In this document: positions 12,270-25,600 of the stretch, piece after piece
Position numbering within the stretch: position 1 is the first letter of the stretch
How the letters are laid out: the number at the start of each line of letters is the position of its first letter
NCBI GenBank assembly: GCA_007844125.1
Contig: CM017567.1
Location: 8,578,196 to 8,642,195 of the forward strand
Origin: Sinonovacula constricta
Lineage: Eukaryota; Mollusca; Bivalvia; Cardiida; Solecurtidae
Direction of reading: 5' to 3'
Length of the DNA stretch: 64,000 nt
The notes under the pieces: model-generated
Told to the model about the DNA's origin: nothing
Seen by the model: the letters and a program-made list of their open reading frames with translations, nothing else
The model's database searches: none
Made by a program: the position numbers and the translations under genes

Positions 12270-13225
12270 TACCTGGAAATGTCAAAACAATGTACACATT
12301 ACTTGGTTCAATGCTCATATTTAATTGATGTATAAGCAGTTAACCCATTACCAAAACTTGTTATGAACTCATACTATTCTTTATTATTTATTTTCAACAA
12401 TGTGTCCCACTTATGTCTATGCGCCCAGTGTTACAGATCCTGATCTGAGAACTCACAGCAGGGAGATGGCTGAACAAAATCTATACTGTTTTACTTAGCA
12501 TGTGCAAATCATTCTAAGCAGGTTAGGAGTCAACCTCCCAATCATGGAGTCAACATAGCAAATCCATCACTATAGTAGGTGACAGGTGCAATGTGTTCCC
12601 AGAAAATGTCAGTCTCCCTTGTGGCACTATAAAAGTACACACCAGGGAAGCCAGGGCTCAGACAAAAGTTAGCAAACATTCATAAATGTGAAACAAATAA
12701 ATTTGTCTAGAGACTCCATTACGGTACACTTGCACCTTCCAACCAGACAGTTAGTGGAAATGAGATGGAAAAATCATGCAATGAGAGTATCTTACTTTTC
12801 TGAGAACGCACCAGTTTAATCCTATTGTGCCATTTTAGGCTTTTGCAATGCCTGCACACTTATGACTCGGTATAATCTGCACATATTAAGAGTTATAGCT
12901 TTATAATTATGATATGCTGAGCGTACATGTATTCAATGAATACAATAAACAAACTTATGTGAATTTTCAAAATCATATACATGTTCTACGAATGAAACAG
13001 ATAACTGAATTATGTCTATTTTAGTAACTGTAGATACATTACTGTGCTCACAAACTATATTTTTAAAAAGAGATGCATAAATGCAAACTACAAGTTTGCA
13101 CAACTGATTGGCATAATATATAAAGTCTTTTTCTTTAAAATAATAATATTTTAGCTACTTTTCCTTCGGACAACCGGACCACCTAAGTTATAAATCATGT
13201 GATTTTGGTCTTGTATAATTTTATG
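12270..13225. other. Intergenic, no gene seen
   Basis: AT-rich with no conserved frame, no splice-flanked candidate and no repeat match recognised. Confidence 0.5.
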
Positions 13226-13233
13226 GATGGATA

Positions 13234-13544
13234 TAGGGCTGTCATCTAGTCTTCTAGTTACACTAGTCAAATAATAGTTAAACAAAGTACACATAAGTAT
13301 ATAGTGTACACATCAAGGTTTTATTGGCTTATACAATAATACTGACTGCTATAAGTTTCAAAGAAAACCTGACCAAGACACTAAACGAATGACCATAAAA
13401 TGATTATGTGTTTTGCAAATTTGGAAAAATACTTTTTATTTTATTTTCCTGCCAAAAAAAAAGATATTTAAGTGTGTATAGGTAATCAACTGCCAAAAAA
13501 ATATTGACAATACATCAACATTGATTGAATAAATGACAGCCCTA
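13234..13544. mobile_element. hAT-type MITE, 311 bp
   Basis: Ends TAGGGCTGTCAT and ATGACAGCCCTA are perfect inverted repeats, flanked by GATGGATA (13226-13233) and TATGCATA (13545-13552), an 8-bp duplication with two mismatches. No coding capacity. Confidence 0.8.
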
Positions 13545-15727
13545 TATGCATAACATCATTTATCATCTACTACTCTCCCAGTTGTGAGGTTAAGATGTTT
13601 CTTCCAATTACGTATATATCCAGGGCAACATTTTGTGAGCAAGCCAGCCTCTGAAGTTTGCTTTTGTGACATCATTCTAGGATTTCTCCATCCCTATTCT
13701 GCGTCTGGACAGTGTGTCTGAACCAACCCAGTCTTTGAATGGATTAAACAATTTCAGAGGAGGGACACTGAATATTCAACCAAGTTCTTCAGTATGGTTG
13801 CGAGCCTTGATTCTCAGCATCAGTCAGTTTGTGCATGCCAGACACATAGGTGCATTTTGATCATAGCCATTAACGTCCAATGAGAGCAAGACCAACTGTA
13901 CTCTCAACTGTGTATCAGGCAAGGACTCGGTCATGACGCATTTAGGATTTTCCTTCATGCACTTTTTAAGAACCATCCAAATTGTCGGTTTCTGGCTTGT
14001 TTATATCAGATGGATTGAAAGGGTCCATTTTATCTAGATCATGTCATAGGGATGTTCAACTTTTCTGAATAATGCCTTTGATGTGATGTTTTATTACTAA
14101 TTTAAGATCTATAATTTGTGGAAATTGTGTCTATAAATAAATTAGGAAACATTAAGGAAAATATGAGTATTTTTTTTTATCTACAGTGTCACATCATAGA
14201 ACTAATGAAACATTCTCCTTAACTAAAAGGATGACAGTACCTTTGACTTGTTATTCTCAAATAGCAAGGAAAATGATATGCTATTGTTTCATGTATTTGA
14301 TATTTGGGAATATAGTCATATGACTTACAAAAGGGAATATAGTTATATGACTTATAAATATTAAAATTAAATGAACAAATTACAAGAACATATTTTTCTG
14401 CATTTAATATTGGCTCATATATATTTGACAAAAGCAAAAAAGCTTTAAAAACTTAAAACTGACCTTATCTTAGACTGAGTTAATGTGGCAAACTATGTAT
14501 AGACTTGAAAAAGACTAACTACAAACTTACAAATACTTGTATATTCTATGTCAGTTGACAATCTTAAGGAATATATCATCTAGATGGTCTTAGTAAATAC
14601 AGCCTGTGTGTTTTATATATACTAAATTTCAGGATTAAACTTATCAAACTAATCCTTATTCTGAAATAGAGTGTAAATAAAGATGGACTTAACTTTAAGT
14701 CTAAAGAACGTTTACTGATTGTTTTGAGATCTTAGGAGAACTATCTGAAATCTAAACTACATGAACTTACACACTATGTCCAAAAAAAAAAACAACTCCC
14801 AAATACAATGACAATAAATGTGTTATATCATCTTGTCATTCTAAATTCAAAATGACCTCGCTTTAAAAGGTTACGCATGTTATTTATTTTTTATTTATTA
14901 TTTTAAATTGACAACAACATATATGTGTGTACGATAAAAGTCTAATCATGGAAGTTGGAATAGCGCATCTACTAAGGGTGATTTTGAAATACTCAACAGG
15001 GTAAAGATTTACATACCTGTGTTCTTGTGTACGCTGTCAGTATACACAAACGGGATATGCTACGAAGCAATATTTTCCGCTGTCATTATGTCGATAATGA
15101 CACCAAACAAGAATTCACACTTCCACTATACACGAGATTTTATCGATTGAAGGCGCTAATTTGGTTCCCAGAGTCGGGATGCTGGTAGCGGGGTATGCCG
15201 AGAACCAATATTGTCTGCTTCTCGAGCGGCGCCACGCGTTCCAATAATCAGGGATCCCACCTCATTGAGTAAATAAAGCTGTTGGACTTCAAAGTCAATG
15301 TACTGGTGTTTTAATAGGGTAATATTTATTAATAGCATCATGATATAACTAAAACATGTCATTTAAAACTGGTACCTACATGTTACTTTGGGGATAAAGA
15401 CGCTCGTGGTCCTGATATTCGCTTGTTCAGCAGTTTACGACATTTCTATAGTTAAAATGGTCTTAGGAAGTCAAACACTTAAATAATCTTACATGTATAG
15501 CCAGGCGAGTAGGTGCCCGTATGCAGTAAACGCATCTGCGTCCACATTGTTCCTAAATATGAAAATATTAAATCTGCTATAAAAAATAATCTTCCCATAG
15601 TTAGGGATAAGATGTATATATATTTATTGCGACCAACTAGTACCCCTATTTCCACCACGAAAAAAAAATATGCAAAATTGCTTAATCGATTTAACTTAGC
15701 CTGCTATTCAACAATTATAAGGCTTAT
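13545..15727. other. Intergenic, no confident gene
   Basis: 13560-13990 is less AT-rich and looks like an old retroelement remnant, but no clear domain could be read. 14290-14355 holds a 37-bp direct duplication (GGGAATATAGT..ATATGACTTA). 15130-15330 has an AATAAAGCTGTTGG stretch like an LTR end, unproven. Confidence 0.4.
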
Positions 15728-15794
15728 GCAAATAGTGTAGATCCAGATCAACCAGCTGCCTGGGAGCTGTCTGATTAGATTCTACACTATTTGC
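15728..15794. repeat. Foldback hairpin element (GCAAATAGTGTAGATC family)
   Basis: GCAAATAGTGTAGATCCAGA at the left and its near-complement (TCTACACTATTTGC) at the right form about 23-bp arms around an 18-25 bp loop. Related copies are listed at 28081, 38981, 39762, 41048, 43957, 61345, 62610 and 63655. Confidence 0.85.
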
Positions 15795-16144
15795 TGCTCC
15801 GTCTCTGTTTATAAGTATATCAACACAAACATGTAACATATATCATATTAAAGCCCCCAAAAAACACCAAGAATTTAACTTAACATAAGTTTTTAATAAA
15901 ATGTAACAAGCTAAGGGTTAATAACTCTCCTGTAGATCCTAATAAGGGACAAAGTCTGTCATACATTTCAAATGATAAATTCCCAGAAAATTCCGTCCTC
16001 AGCACGATTACAACTTGGTAGCATCTTGAGGAGTCAGAATTGCAACATTTTGTCCGTCGTTTACATCTTAACTTTTCGTGTTTCGTTTGAAACAATAACT
16101 ATTAGAAATTCCATGGATAAAAAATCCATTAAAAAGCAACCAAA

Positions 16145-16223
16145 AACACACAGAAACACACAGAAACACACACACACGCACGCGCGCGCGCACGCACGCA
16201 CGCACACACACACACACACACAA
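16145..16223. repeat. (CA)n/(CACG)n microsatellite with a CG-rich core
   Basis: ACACACAGAA units pass into CACACGCACGCGCGCG and then CACACACACA. The alternating purine-pyrimidine core could adopt Z-form DNA. Confidence 0.9.
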
Positions 16224-16455
16224 ACTCATCTTTGTATTAAGACGACGCAGTAGTCGCTACGTCATAAACGTCATAGGCACTAACATTTAATTTAGTCACA
16301 AGGCTCGCTGACAGAAATCCAAGACAATTTGTGACTAAATTATCCTTGGTTTTCCTGTTGCTTTATAGCAGTTCGACTTATTCAACTTGAACCATTTGTC
16401 TGTTGCTATTTCTACAAATAGCTTTGTAGCAACCACTTTTGTAATAACGCCCAGA

Positions 16456-16650
16456 ATTGTAATAAAATTGTAACAAAAGTATTACAAAACTGGTTGCGCT
16501 AGTCTAACCACTTTTGTAACACAAACCAGAATTGTAATAAACTTTTTCAATGTCTCCAAAAATGGGTTTAAAGCATATATATGAACCAGAATCATGTTAA
16601 ATATATGTTTTCATGCTTATTTTACTGAAATAAAATGTTATTTTGAAAAA
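16456..16650 (+). repeat. 195-bp direct repeat, copy 1
   Basis: Almost identical to 16922-17116 (offset 466 bp; only a few base differences such as TTTTGTAACAC against TTTTGTTACAC). It begins ATTGTAATAAAATTG and ends ATGTTATTTTGAAAA. Confidence 0.92.
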
Positions 16651-16921
16651 AAAATGTTTTTTCGAAAAATCGGATTTCACGATTTTTTCTAAGTCCTCAC
16701 TCTACTGGCTTGTCCGTGATGCGAAAATTTCTAAGTCCGCACTGTTCAGGCTGGCGGTAGGGCGAAAAAGTCTAAGACATTTCATATGTTTGTTTCTCCA
16801 TTTCCTTTGATCGGACCACTACAACAGCGTTATATACAGTGCCAATGAGTGAATATATACGTGTTATATACTTTTTATTATATAATTTTGAATATTTGAG
16901 CAAGAAAAAACATCAACCATA

Positions 16922-17116
16922 ATTGTAACAAAATTGTAACAAAAGTATTACAAAACTGGTTGCGCTAGTCTAACCACTTTTGTTACACAAACCAGAATTG
17001 TAATAAACTTTTTCAATGTCTCCAAAAATGGGTTTAAAGCATATATATGAACCAGAATCATGTTAAATATATGTTTTCATGCTTATTTTACTGAAATAAA
17101 ATGTTATTTTGAAAAA
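16922..17116 (+). repeat. 195-bp direct repeat, copy 2
   Basis: See copy 1 at 16456. The 271 bp between them is not repeated elsewhere in the window. Confidence 0.92.
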
Positions 17117-18350
17117 ACACACATTCCTCTTTTTCTCATGCCATTTTGTTTGAAACATGGTGGTGAAAATTAAGCCTGTTTAAACGCAAGTATTTTATTT
17201 CCTGTATAAAAAAATGTGTGAATCAAACTTTAGATAAATGATCACTACAAACAAAATGGCGTTTGTATTGCAGCAGATTTTCTATTGAAAATAAAGTATG
17301 TCATGAATAAATACAATTCTTGGGGCGAATTCCACCCACATTTACTTAGCATTAAGTTTCCCCTAGGAAAGTATTTTAAACTGAAAACATCAAAACGTTT
17401 TCCACCAATGCTATTGGTCTACTTTGAAACTTAATTTTTTAACGTTAAGTAAGTCGGCACCTTGTTTGTGGAATGAGACAAACTTAAAGAACTTGCTTAA
17501 GAATTTAAGTTCTAGAAAAGTTTTTATGTTAAGTCAATGTTGGTGGAATGCCTCCGTGTTTTGATATTTAAGTATCCGTTATATTGTATTTTACGTAAAA
17601 TGTAGTAAATAACTTGACACCGAAACCTCCCCAGAAGCCAGCACTTACGATCTAGAAAAACACAATTTTCCGGAGGAGGATGTCCCCGAACCCACTAGCG
17701 GCCATGCGTACATATATAATGCCTAGCTACGCCCCGATCACGAATGGTATCTTGAATTAATGTCAGCAAGCTCCGTGACTAAACAAATTCAAGACATATA
17801 ATTACGTAACAAATAGTACCTCATCCTATAAACAGCAAATGATAAATGTTTTGTCTATCAATTAAATGCAGTAGCTATTTTATGTCGCACACAACATGAA
17901 AAGTAAAGTGGTAAACGACGAACATATAGTTTGCAATTCAGTTCATATCCCTCCACCACGGCACCAGATACTACCAATTTGTTGCTCGTTTCGAGAAATG
18001 TTGTATTTTAAAATATACGAGTAAAATACTTATCCCATACCAAATAAGTGAAGCTACAGAAAAGTTACTAAATCGATTCAGCCATTTTACTTGTTGTCTC
18101 GTTTTTCAAGCTGTAATGACTGATGAAGATTCCAGATCTTTTGCTTAGCTGTTATAAAAATGTTGAATACAAATAACTTGGAGAGCCTGCATATAATGTG
18201 TAAAATGTTTTCTCGATGAAAGCAGCACTTTATTTGTTTTAATGCATCTATGCATTTCTTAGCCTGTTGTCGGACCGAATCAATCAAGAGTAAAACATGC
18301 TGTGACAATGGGTAAAAACAAAACGACATAATCCAATGGCCTTTTACATT
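17117..18350. other. Intergenic, no gene seen
   Basis: No frame with family features. 17600-17760 is more GC-rich but closed in all frames or featureless. Confidence 0.45.
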
Positions 18351-18399
18351 TATTGTTACACTCGCATGTAATTTTTCACAATTCATTCTGTGTAACATA

Positions 18400-18770
18400 C
18401 ATGTACACTGTTATATTCTTTCACCAACACTTATTCTTTCAGATTAATTTATTTACAAATATTCTGATATATTCGTCCTCTAAAACATGTTATATCAAAT
18501 TCATTTACTTTCACATATTCTGCCACATTCATTTACTCGCACAAATTCTGCCATATTCATTTACTTACAGATATTCTGTCGCAATCGTGTACTTGCACAC
18601 AGTCTGCCACACTGATAGTTTTACACATATTATGTCACGATGATTTAACATTTACTTAACATATTTTCTGCCACATTTGTTTACTTACACATATTCTACC
18701 GTATTCATCTACTTAACACTTTTTCTGCAACATTTATTTACTTGAACACATCCTGCCACATTTATATTTT
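18400..18770. repeat. 28-bp minisatellite, degenerate
   Basis: The unit TTCATTTACTT..CACATATTCTGCCACA starts at 18501, 18529 and 18557 (28-bp period), with more diverged copies before and after. Confidence 0.85.
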
Positions 18771-18964
18771 TGGGCAGTGCGACAACGTACATATACACTC
18801 GGGGTTTGTAGATACAGATTACATGGGTGTTAGGGGACGTAATTAATTTTAAACTGAATTTCTTTTGGTCGAATCCGGTAGCATGTATGTGCGTTTGTTA
18901 TAGACCTAACTTAAGTTAAAATGCAAAATCATATTGATATGTACTTGGTGGTTGGCGTTCGTAA

Positions 18965-19330
18965 GTGTGATGTATGTTATTGGTGTATGGTAAGTCATTG
19001 GTGTTGGGCATGTTAGTGGTGTTTGGTGTGTTTTGGTGTGTTATTAGTATTTGACATGTTACTCGTGTTTGCTATGCCCTTGGTTTTGAAGGTCGGTGGT
19101 GTTAGGAAAGTTATTGTTTTTGCAGTTTCATTGGTATCTGGCATGTCATTTGTGTTCGGCTTTTCACTGGCGTTTGGTATGTCATTGGTGTTTGGTGTGT
19201 CATTAGAGGACGGCGTGTTATTGGTGTGAAGCGTCCTGTTAATGGTTAGAATGTCATTGGTTGTTTGAGTTTTATTGGTCATTGGTGTGTTATTGATAGT
19301 TAGCGTGTTGTTAATGGTTGGCATGTTATG
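18965..19330. repeat. Minisatellite of about 18-bp units (TTATTGGTGTTTGGCATG)
   Basis: Many diverged units; open frames on both strands (19013-19324 minus, Thr/Asn-rich) are by-products. An isolated unit at 19551-19570 (TTATTGGTGTTTGACATG) overlaps the stop codon of the SDR gene. Confidence 0.88.
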
Positions 19331-19550
19331 GTGTTTAGCATGTTGTCGGTTGGTCTGTTATTGTTGCTAAATATAACGTATTTCTCTTTTTCTTATACAC
19401 CAAACTTTTCTTTTCTTTATTAATGTTCAAGTTTACATATATGTATTTATTAAACCACTAGATCTGACTATGTACTTTGTGTATGCCAGTAAACGTGTGT
19501 ACTTGAACTTTGTTATTTGGTCTATTTGGTCTGTTAGTGCACTTGGTTTG

Positions 19551-19683
19551 TTATTGGTGTTTGACATGTTTGGTCCTGCCGGCAGGCACAGGAGTTATCC
19601 GGGATAAAAGGAAATCACTGGCCCACTCTGGAAGATTCCAAAGCAACCGGAAAACCGTGTTAGCGTCCCAGCCCACTACGTAC
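19551..19683 (-). CDS. SDR gene exon 6 (C-terminus and stop)
   Basis: Acceptor CTTTTTGTGTAG. The first G completes Arg of the family motif RYVVGWDA. It continues through LLWNLPEWASDFLLSRITP, a typical RDH C-terminal segment, to TAA at 19551-19553. The last residues (TKHVKHQ) and the stop are written in sequence matching the minisatellite unit of 18965-19330, so the tail may have been replaced by repeat. Confidence 0.9.
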
Positions 19684-22600
19684 CTACACAAAAAGAAGAA
19701 TTAAAAATGACGTTAAGTGTCCATTTACTAATACTGGCAGCCTGCTTTGATGGCAAATAAAAATATATCTCCATATTTAATCAATGAACAAATCAAGTTT
19801 CGTTCAAGCCATAGAAATATACATAGCTTTTTTCTTAACAAAATGCTGTTTCTAAAAACAAATGTTCACTTGTCCGCACATAAAGTTGTAACTCAGTAAT
19901 TGTAGATAACTTGTTATCTGCTAATAATGCTGACAAAACGACGAAGACGTCGACGACGATGGTGATGATGGTAAAGATGGTAATAAAGATTATTATTATG
20001 ATGTTGGTGGTGGTGGTGATCACTGATGATGATGATTATAGTGGTGGTGATGGTGGTTGTGGGAATAATGATGATGATGATGACATAATGACATTGATGG
20101 TGATCGTGATGATAATGATGACTATGGTGGTGGTGGTGGTGATGAGGATAAGGATGATGATAGTGATTATGATGATGATGATGATGATGATGATGCCGGT
20201 ACTTACCTGGCCTTGGGAAACCTTGCGGTAATGGCGTGCTCGTATGCGTCAATGACTTGATGTACTCGGGGTGACATCACCAGGTCTAGCAGCTTGACAG
20301 ACTTCTCAATATCTGAGAACAATCAAACGTTGAACTTGTGTATTACATCTCCATGAAGCAAGGAATGACAGCGAGACGACATGGGTATGGCTTAAGTGCG
20401 AGAAAAACAACCCCGTTTAGTGAATATGGAAATGGTTTAACATTAACTATTGTTTGACTCTTGCCTAACCGACAAAAGCAGCCAAGCCAGACTAAGCCAT
20501 CAGCCCGAAGAAAGGTTGTTTAAATAAGGTTATTTAAATAGGATAAACAAGTCCGTTCACAAGGGATTTTCCAACACAGTCTACTTCCATGAAGCATATG
20601 GCCTACGGTGGTGAATGATGTGCCCGCCTCAACGATTGGAAAAGTTGAGCGTGGTTAGGCCTGCTTTTTTCCAACGTTGGGCTGTACAGCCAATCAATGA
20701 AACTACAGAAGCCACTGAGCTCCCTAAAGTAGGCAAAGTATATATGGCATGGTGACAATTGTAAAGTTAACTTTCAGCGGTGCTTGGGTGAATAAAGTTA
20801 AAGACTGGACTTAAGCAATGTTATGTTATTGGCAGGCCCGGATCCAGAACTTTTCGTCCTTGGGGAGGGGTGCATGCTCCTCCGGAAAAAAATGTTCCTA
20901 AAATATCAGAGATGCGTTCTAAATGTATCTGGACAAAAGGTTAATAGCTTTAAATGGTTTTATTAAACTGACTCTGAAAGTCTGAAAAATGCGAAGACAT
21001 AAATCTTGAGCAACATAACTTTGTTGTTGAAAACTGGTTCGAAATCTTAAAAAAAAAATATGTGCCGAAACCTGCAAACACATACATTCCTTCGAGTTGG
21101 ACCATAAAATGCAGCTAAATTACATTTGTATCTCCGTTTTCCCGACGATCGTTGTTTGCATATATTGGGATAGAAAAAAATAATAATAATAAAAACTTAC
21201 TATCTTAGCGAAATTGTTCAGAAACAACCATTGCAGTATCGCCGAATGTTATGCTTAATAAATATACATTAATATTGCCTGACTTTATATTTCTGTTAGT
21301 TGTTCGAGAACCTGTTGCGCATTATTTCGATGTGCAGTATTTATGGAAGTTACAACTAAAGGTTACCTTATAAAAATAACCAAAATTTCTATTGGAGCCT
21401 TCAATAAATGGTGCAACAAACAAAACAATACTGATTTCCGCGAATGCTTTGTTAGATGTAGGACCCGACGAACTACAACTGTCAGTAAATATTGCAGAAC
21501 AAACAAATATATAACTAAGACTTTTCAAATTTAAATATTTCTCTAAACTATACATTGGGGTTGCAACACATTACCCAAACAAAGCGTTTATTAAAACTTG
21601 GACCAATAAATAACAGATTGTGCACACATCGTCAAACTACCGTCGTGTTCAAGTACACTGTTCATTTAGATTTAAAAAAAAAAATCATTACTACAATTGC
21701 AAACGCATACTATAGATATGTTAAAATGTTTAAAAGAGCAATATTTTTGAGCCAACGAATACTGCGCAATAGGTTAAGTACTATTGCTAAATATGGTGCT
21801 TCCTACAGCTGCAGATCAGTAAGTTATAAAATTATCAACAACTTAACAATATATCTTTCCTTTTCTCTTTTCGGCAACTTAATGCACAATTCTTTAACCC
21901 TTGGTTATTGCTGAAAACGGAGTTTGGACAAAATCATTCAAAAAACAAAATGTATGTTCATATTAGCAAAGCGGACAAACATTCACCCGTAATTTTCCGA
22001 TGCAGATAAATGCCCCTCTGTAAATTTTCCATATTGTGCAATAATGTTTATTTGGTTCGCACAGTTAAATCGCGTAAATACACTGATAATAACATCGGAT
22101 ACAATTCCAACTTCAGGATATATGTTGCTTTAATTAATTTACCGGAGTGATTTTGTCTGTTTGTGTTAACTTTTAGATTTGACCACATGTGCTAAAATGA
22201 ACGGAAGGTATTTTGTCCGGGAGCGATTTTGTCCCACAAATGCTAGACCTATTGCCACTGTTTGGGTTTTTATTTTGTTTGGATACAACTAAACTCTCTA
22301 CACGGTCTACAAAATGTGTACTAGCATGACATTCCTCAAGAAATATTGTCGAGATCGGACCATCTGGGGGAGGGGGCGGGGAGAGGGGAGCCCTCCTCGA
22401 CCCCCGGTAAATCTGGGCCTGATTGGTATGGTCTCTGTTAAGAAGAAGAAATAGATCTACCTTCTTGTGTTAATGTAACATTACCTTAACGAATACAGAT
22501 CCAGATTAATAGATCTTAGTTATTTCGTATTTTTATATATTTTGACCGAAAAGGGGACATTCGCTATCTTTTATGATCAATGTAAACTAGATAGTTCTAT

Positions 22601-25600
22601 GTACAATAATACAAAATTACGATAAGTTCAGTCTGTAATATGGACAATACGAAATTGTGGCTACCCTGTTAGATACTACTTTTACGGTCGTATTAAAAAT
22701 ATAGCACACCGACAACAAATTAAAAACTAACCGGAACTCCACCAGCAATTCATTAATTGTCCGAGGTATTCCGAATTAACATCAGAATTTATACTTCCGG
22801 CAACAAACTATTAGTGGATTTTTTTAATGAAACAAGTCACATATTAAAAAATACTTCAACAATTGCCACGATGTTGGCGTATGTGGTATTGACTCTAGTG
22901 GCACTATGCCTTAAACCTGTGAGTATGACTATATCTTATACTACAAACTTTCAACATTTTGTTGTGAAGTTGACGAGTCTCTAATAAGTTAGACAAGAGA
23001 ACAAAATCATTAAGATTAACTTCTTATTAAAAAACGAAAGTGAAACTAACCCATTTATCAATCAAATATATATATGAAGGTTGATTGGTTTTTAAAAGAA
23101 CATAGATTGTTTACACGATGTCTAGCGACATTCGGATCTGCACAACATACACTGTTGAGCCATATATGACATGGTGTATTGCATACAGGTGAACTTTTTC
23201 TGAGTCCAAAATGGGAGATTTTACTTGAAAAGTGGGAGATTTGTTATTTTCATATAAACAAAGAAGGAAATTATCTGTTTTCAAGTAGGGAGATTTCTGA
23301 CAATTTGTAAAACAACCCTTATTTTTAACTAATTTTGAACCTTGAAAGTGGGAGGCTCCCTCCAAAAGTGGGAGAGTTCACATGTATGGTATTGGCACAG
23401 GGTACAGGTCACTTCGGTAAATGACCATTTCAGTAAATTGATGTTATATAGGGATTAGTCTGGTTGTTTCGGTAAATAGGTAAACATATAGTATAATACC
23501 TGATTGAGATGAAGAATTGGGTATGTCCACGTGTGAAAATATCTTCACACCTCAGCCCGAGACTGATGATTTAATCATTTATTTATGTATGATCAATCAG
23601 AACTGTAATCCATAAAATATTGTGGTGTATATTTATGTACTATTGTCGTAATTTCCCGTATTTATTGAACTGTATTTCTCCCCCAACTTAGTTAGCTGTT
23701 TATATTTTTAATATTTGAACTTTAGTGCATTTTGGTATTTATTTATACCACTGTTATGAAGGAAAATAAAAAGTGCATAAAAAGCACATATAATACAATG
23801 GAGCACATGCTGCTGACAACACAGGTACATGATGAACAGTACTCTGAAAATTTGCATGCTGTTCTCTATTCGAAGATTATATATGTTCATAGTCGAAAGC
23901 TAATTAATTAATTTTAAATTATCTGTCTCGGCAAATCATTTCACACGTTAACATACCCAATTCTCCATCTCAATCAGGCATTATAATATATGTTTACCTA
24001 TTTACCAAAACGACCAGACTAATCCCTTTACCAAAAGGGTCATTTACCGAAGTGACCGTAAACCTTGGCACCTCCGTTTCCAAAATTCCCAGCGAAGGCC
24101 GAGATTTAAAGGTCAAGAAGGTCAGAGAATCCACAGAATGTCCAGTTTTATGGCTTTACACCTGGTCACAGTGCACTCGACATACTGTGTATTATAGTGC
24201 TCACCAGTATGCATTGTTAATCACCTTAAGCACATTTTCATAATGTATCGATTGATAATAGCACAGCAGCTGACCCGATTGGTCTTCGTTGTACAGCATC
24301 CAGTTAAGATGTACACCAGCATGGTTACTCGAATAGTTCCCAACAACTATCGAAACTTTGCCTACCTGACAACTATGCATACAAGTAGGTTATCGCTAAA
24401 TGGCCAACAGTAAGAGTTGGGTACCGCTAATGGTATACATTACCGAAACTCTGCCAACTTAATAAACTGTGCACGCGTGTACGGTGCAACTATTATGATT
24501 TTTCTAATAGTTGATTATCCCCTGTTACGCTCTGCCCACAGGCGCTTAAAGATAGATTTGATTGACAGCAGCTAGCTGAAGTGCATGCCTGCTTGTTTGT
24601 GTGATCGTCTGTCTGCATGTTATTAAAGCATTTCTGGTATAAAGTTTGTTGCAGTACACTTTAATAGTTGCTTATAATAGTTGGTAATTTTATTCAGATG
24701 TCAATCAAGTAAGTATTGATGCCAAGTTATATGGGTCTTGCATTTGAATGGGTCAGAGTCCAAATTTAAGCTGTTGGTAATTATCGCCTTTCGCCAATTA
24801 GTTAATAACACTTGCTGGTTTTAATTATTAAAAGTTTGTAATTAGAAGTGCTTATAATGGGAACTGAAATTAATATCCCATTTTTATAAGTAATTCCTTT
24901 GCAAAATGCCACAGCGTTCACCTCTAAATTTTCATGTTTTTTAAGACGCTCAATATTTAATATATATAATATACATCTATATACAAATATACATATATAA
25001 TAAATGAACATTTCACTTTTAAGGTTTTCAAATATACAAAACACCAACAGACACCACCAGAGGGTTCATATAAATATATTAATGAAACATTAAACATGTA
25101 AATAATGAGGGTAAAGATAAGACATACAAATATGTATATACATGTAATGGCATTTTGTAATTTGCAGTAGTTTATGTGTTCTGGAACTTCCAGGTAAAAC
25201 AAATGGGACTTAAGATTAACATATGGAAGTCTGATCTTTAAAAAAAAAGCATATTTGAAGCACTGGTGTATGCTAGTTGGTTAGTTACCAGTGTATACCA
25301 ATGTTATGGTGATAGCTAGGACTGTCAAGCAAGAACCACATAAACCTGTTTATAGTTCTGGTTGTTTGAGAAATTGATTTACAGTCTTTTTTAACTGCCT
25401 TATTGCCAAACTGAAATATAATGCGAAAATAGAATGCAATTTTTGCCTGACATGTAAAATTTATGAATGTGATCTATTATTATTTTAGATCTTATTTAAA
25501 TAAACTTAATAATCTATAGGTTACTGGATCAAGAAACCCTCTGTCCTTTATTTTATTTTTTCCTGCAGTACACTTGAGTGCAGTGTGCCATCAGCACTTC

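Noticed and set aside
13560..13990. LINE reverse-transcriptase remnant on the minus strand
   Set aside because: Composition and a few residues (GWFRHTVQ-like) hint at it, but the frames are broken and no catalytic motif was found.
15130..15340. Solo LTR (AATAAAGCTGTTGG and CTGGTGTTTTAATA near 15260-15320)
   Set aside because: No matching second LTR, TG..CA ends or target duplication could be identified.
19914..20252. His-rich and Met/Val-rich open frames on both strands
   Set aside because: They are translations of the GAT/GGT microsatellite, and the true SDR exon 5 is in a different frame.
21555..21914. 119-residue plus-strand frame inside the 1.6 kb transposon
   Set aside because: No transposase motif, basic low-information sequence; likely chance.
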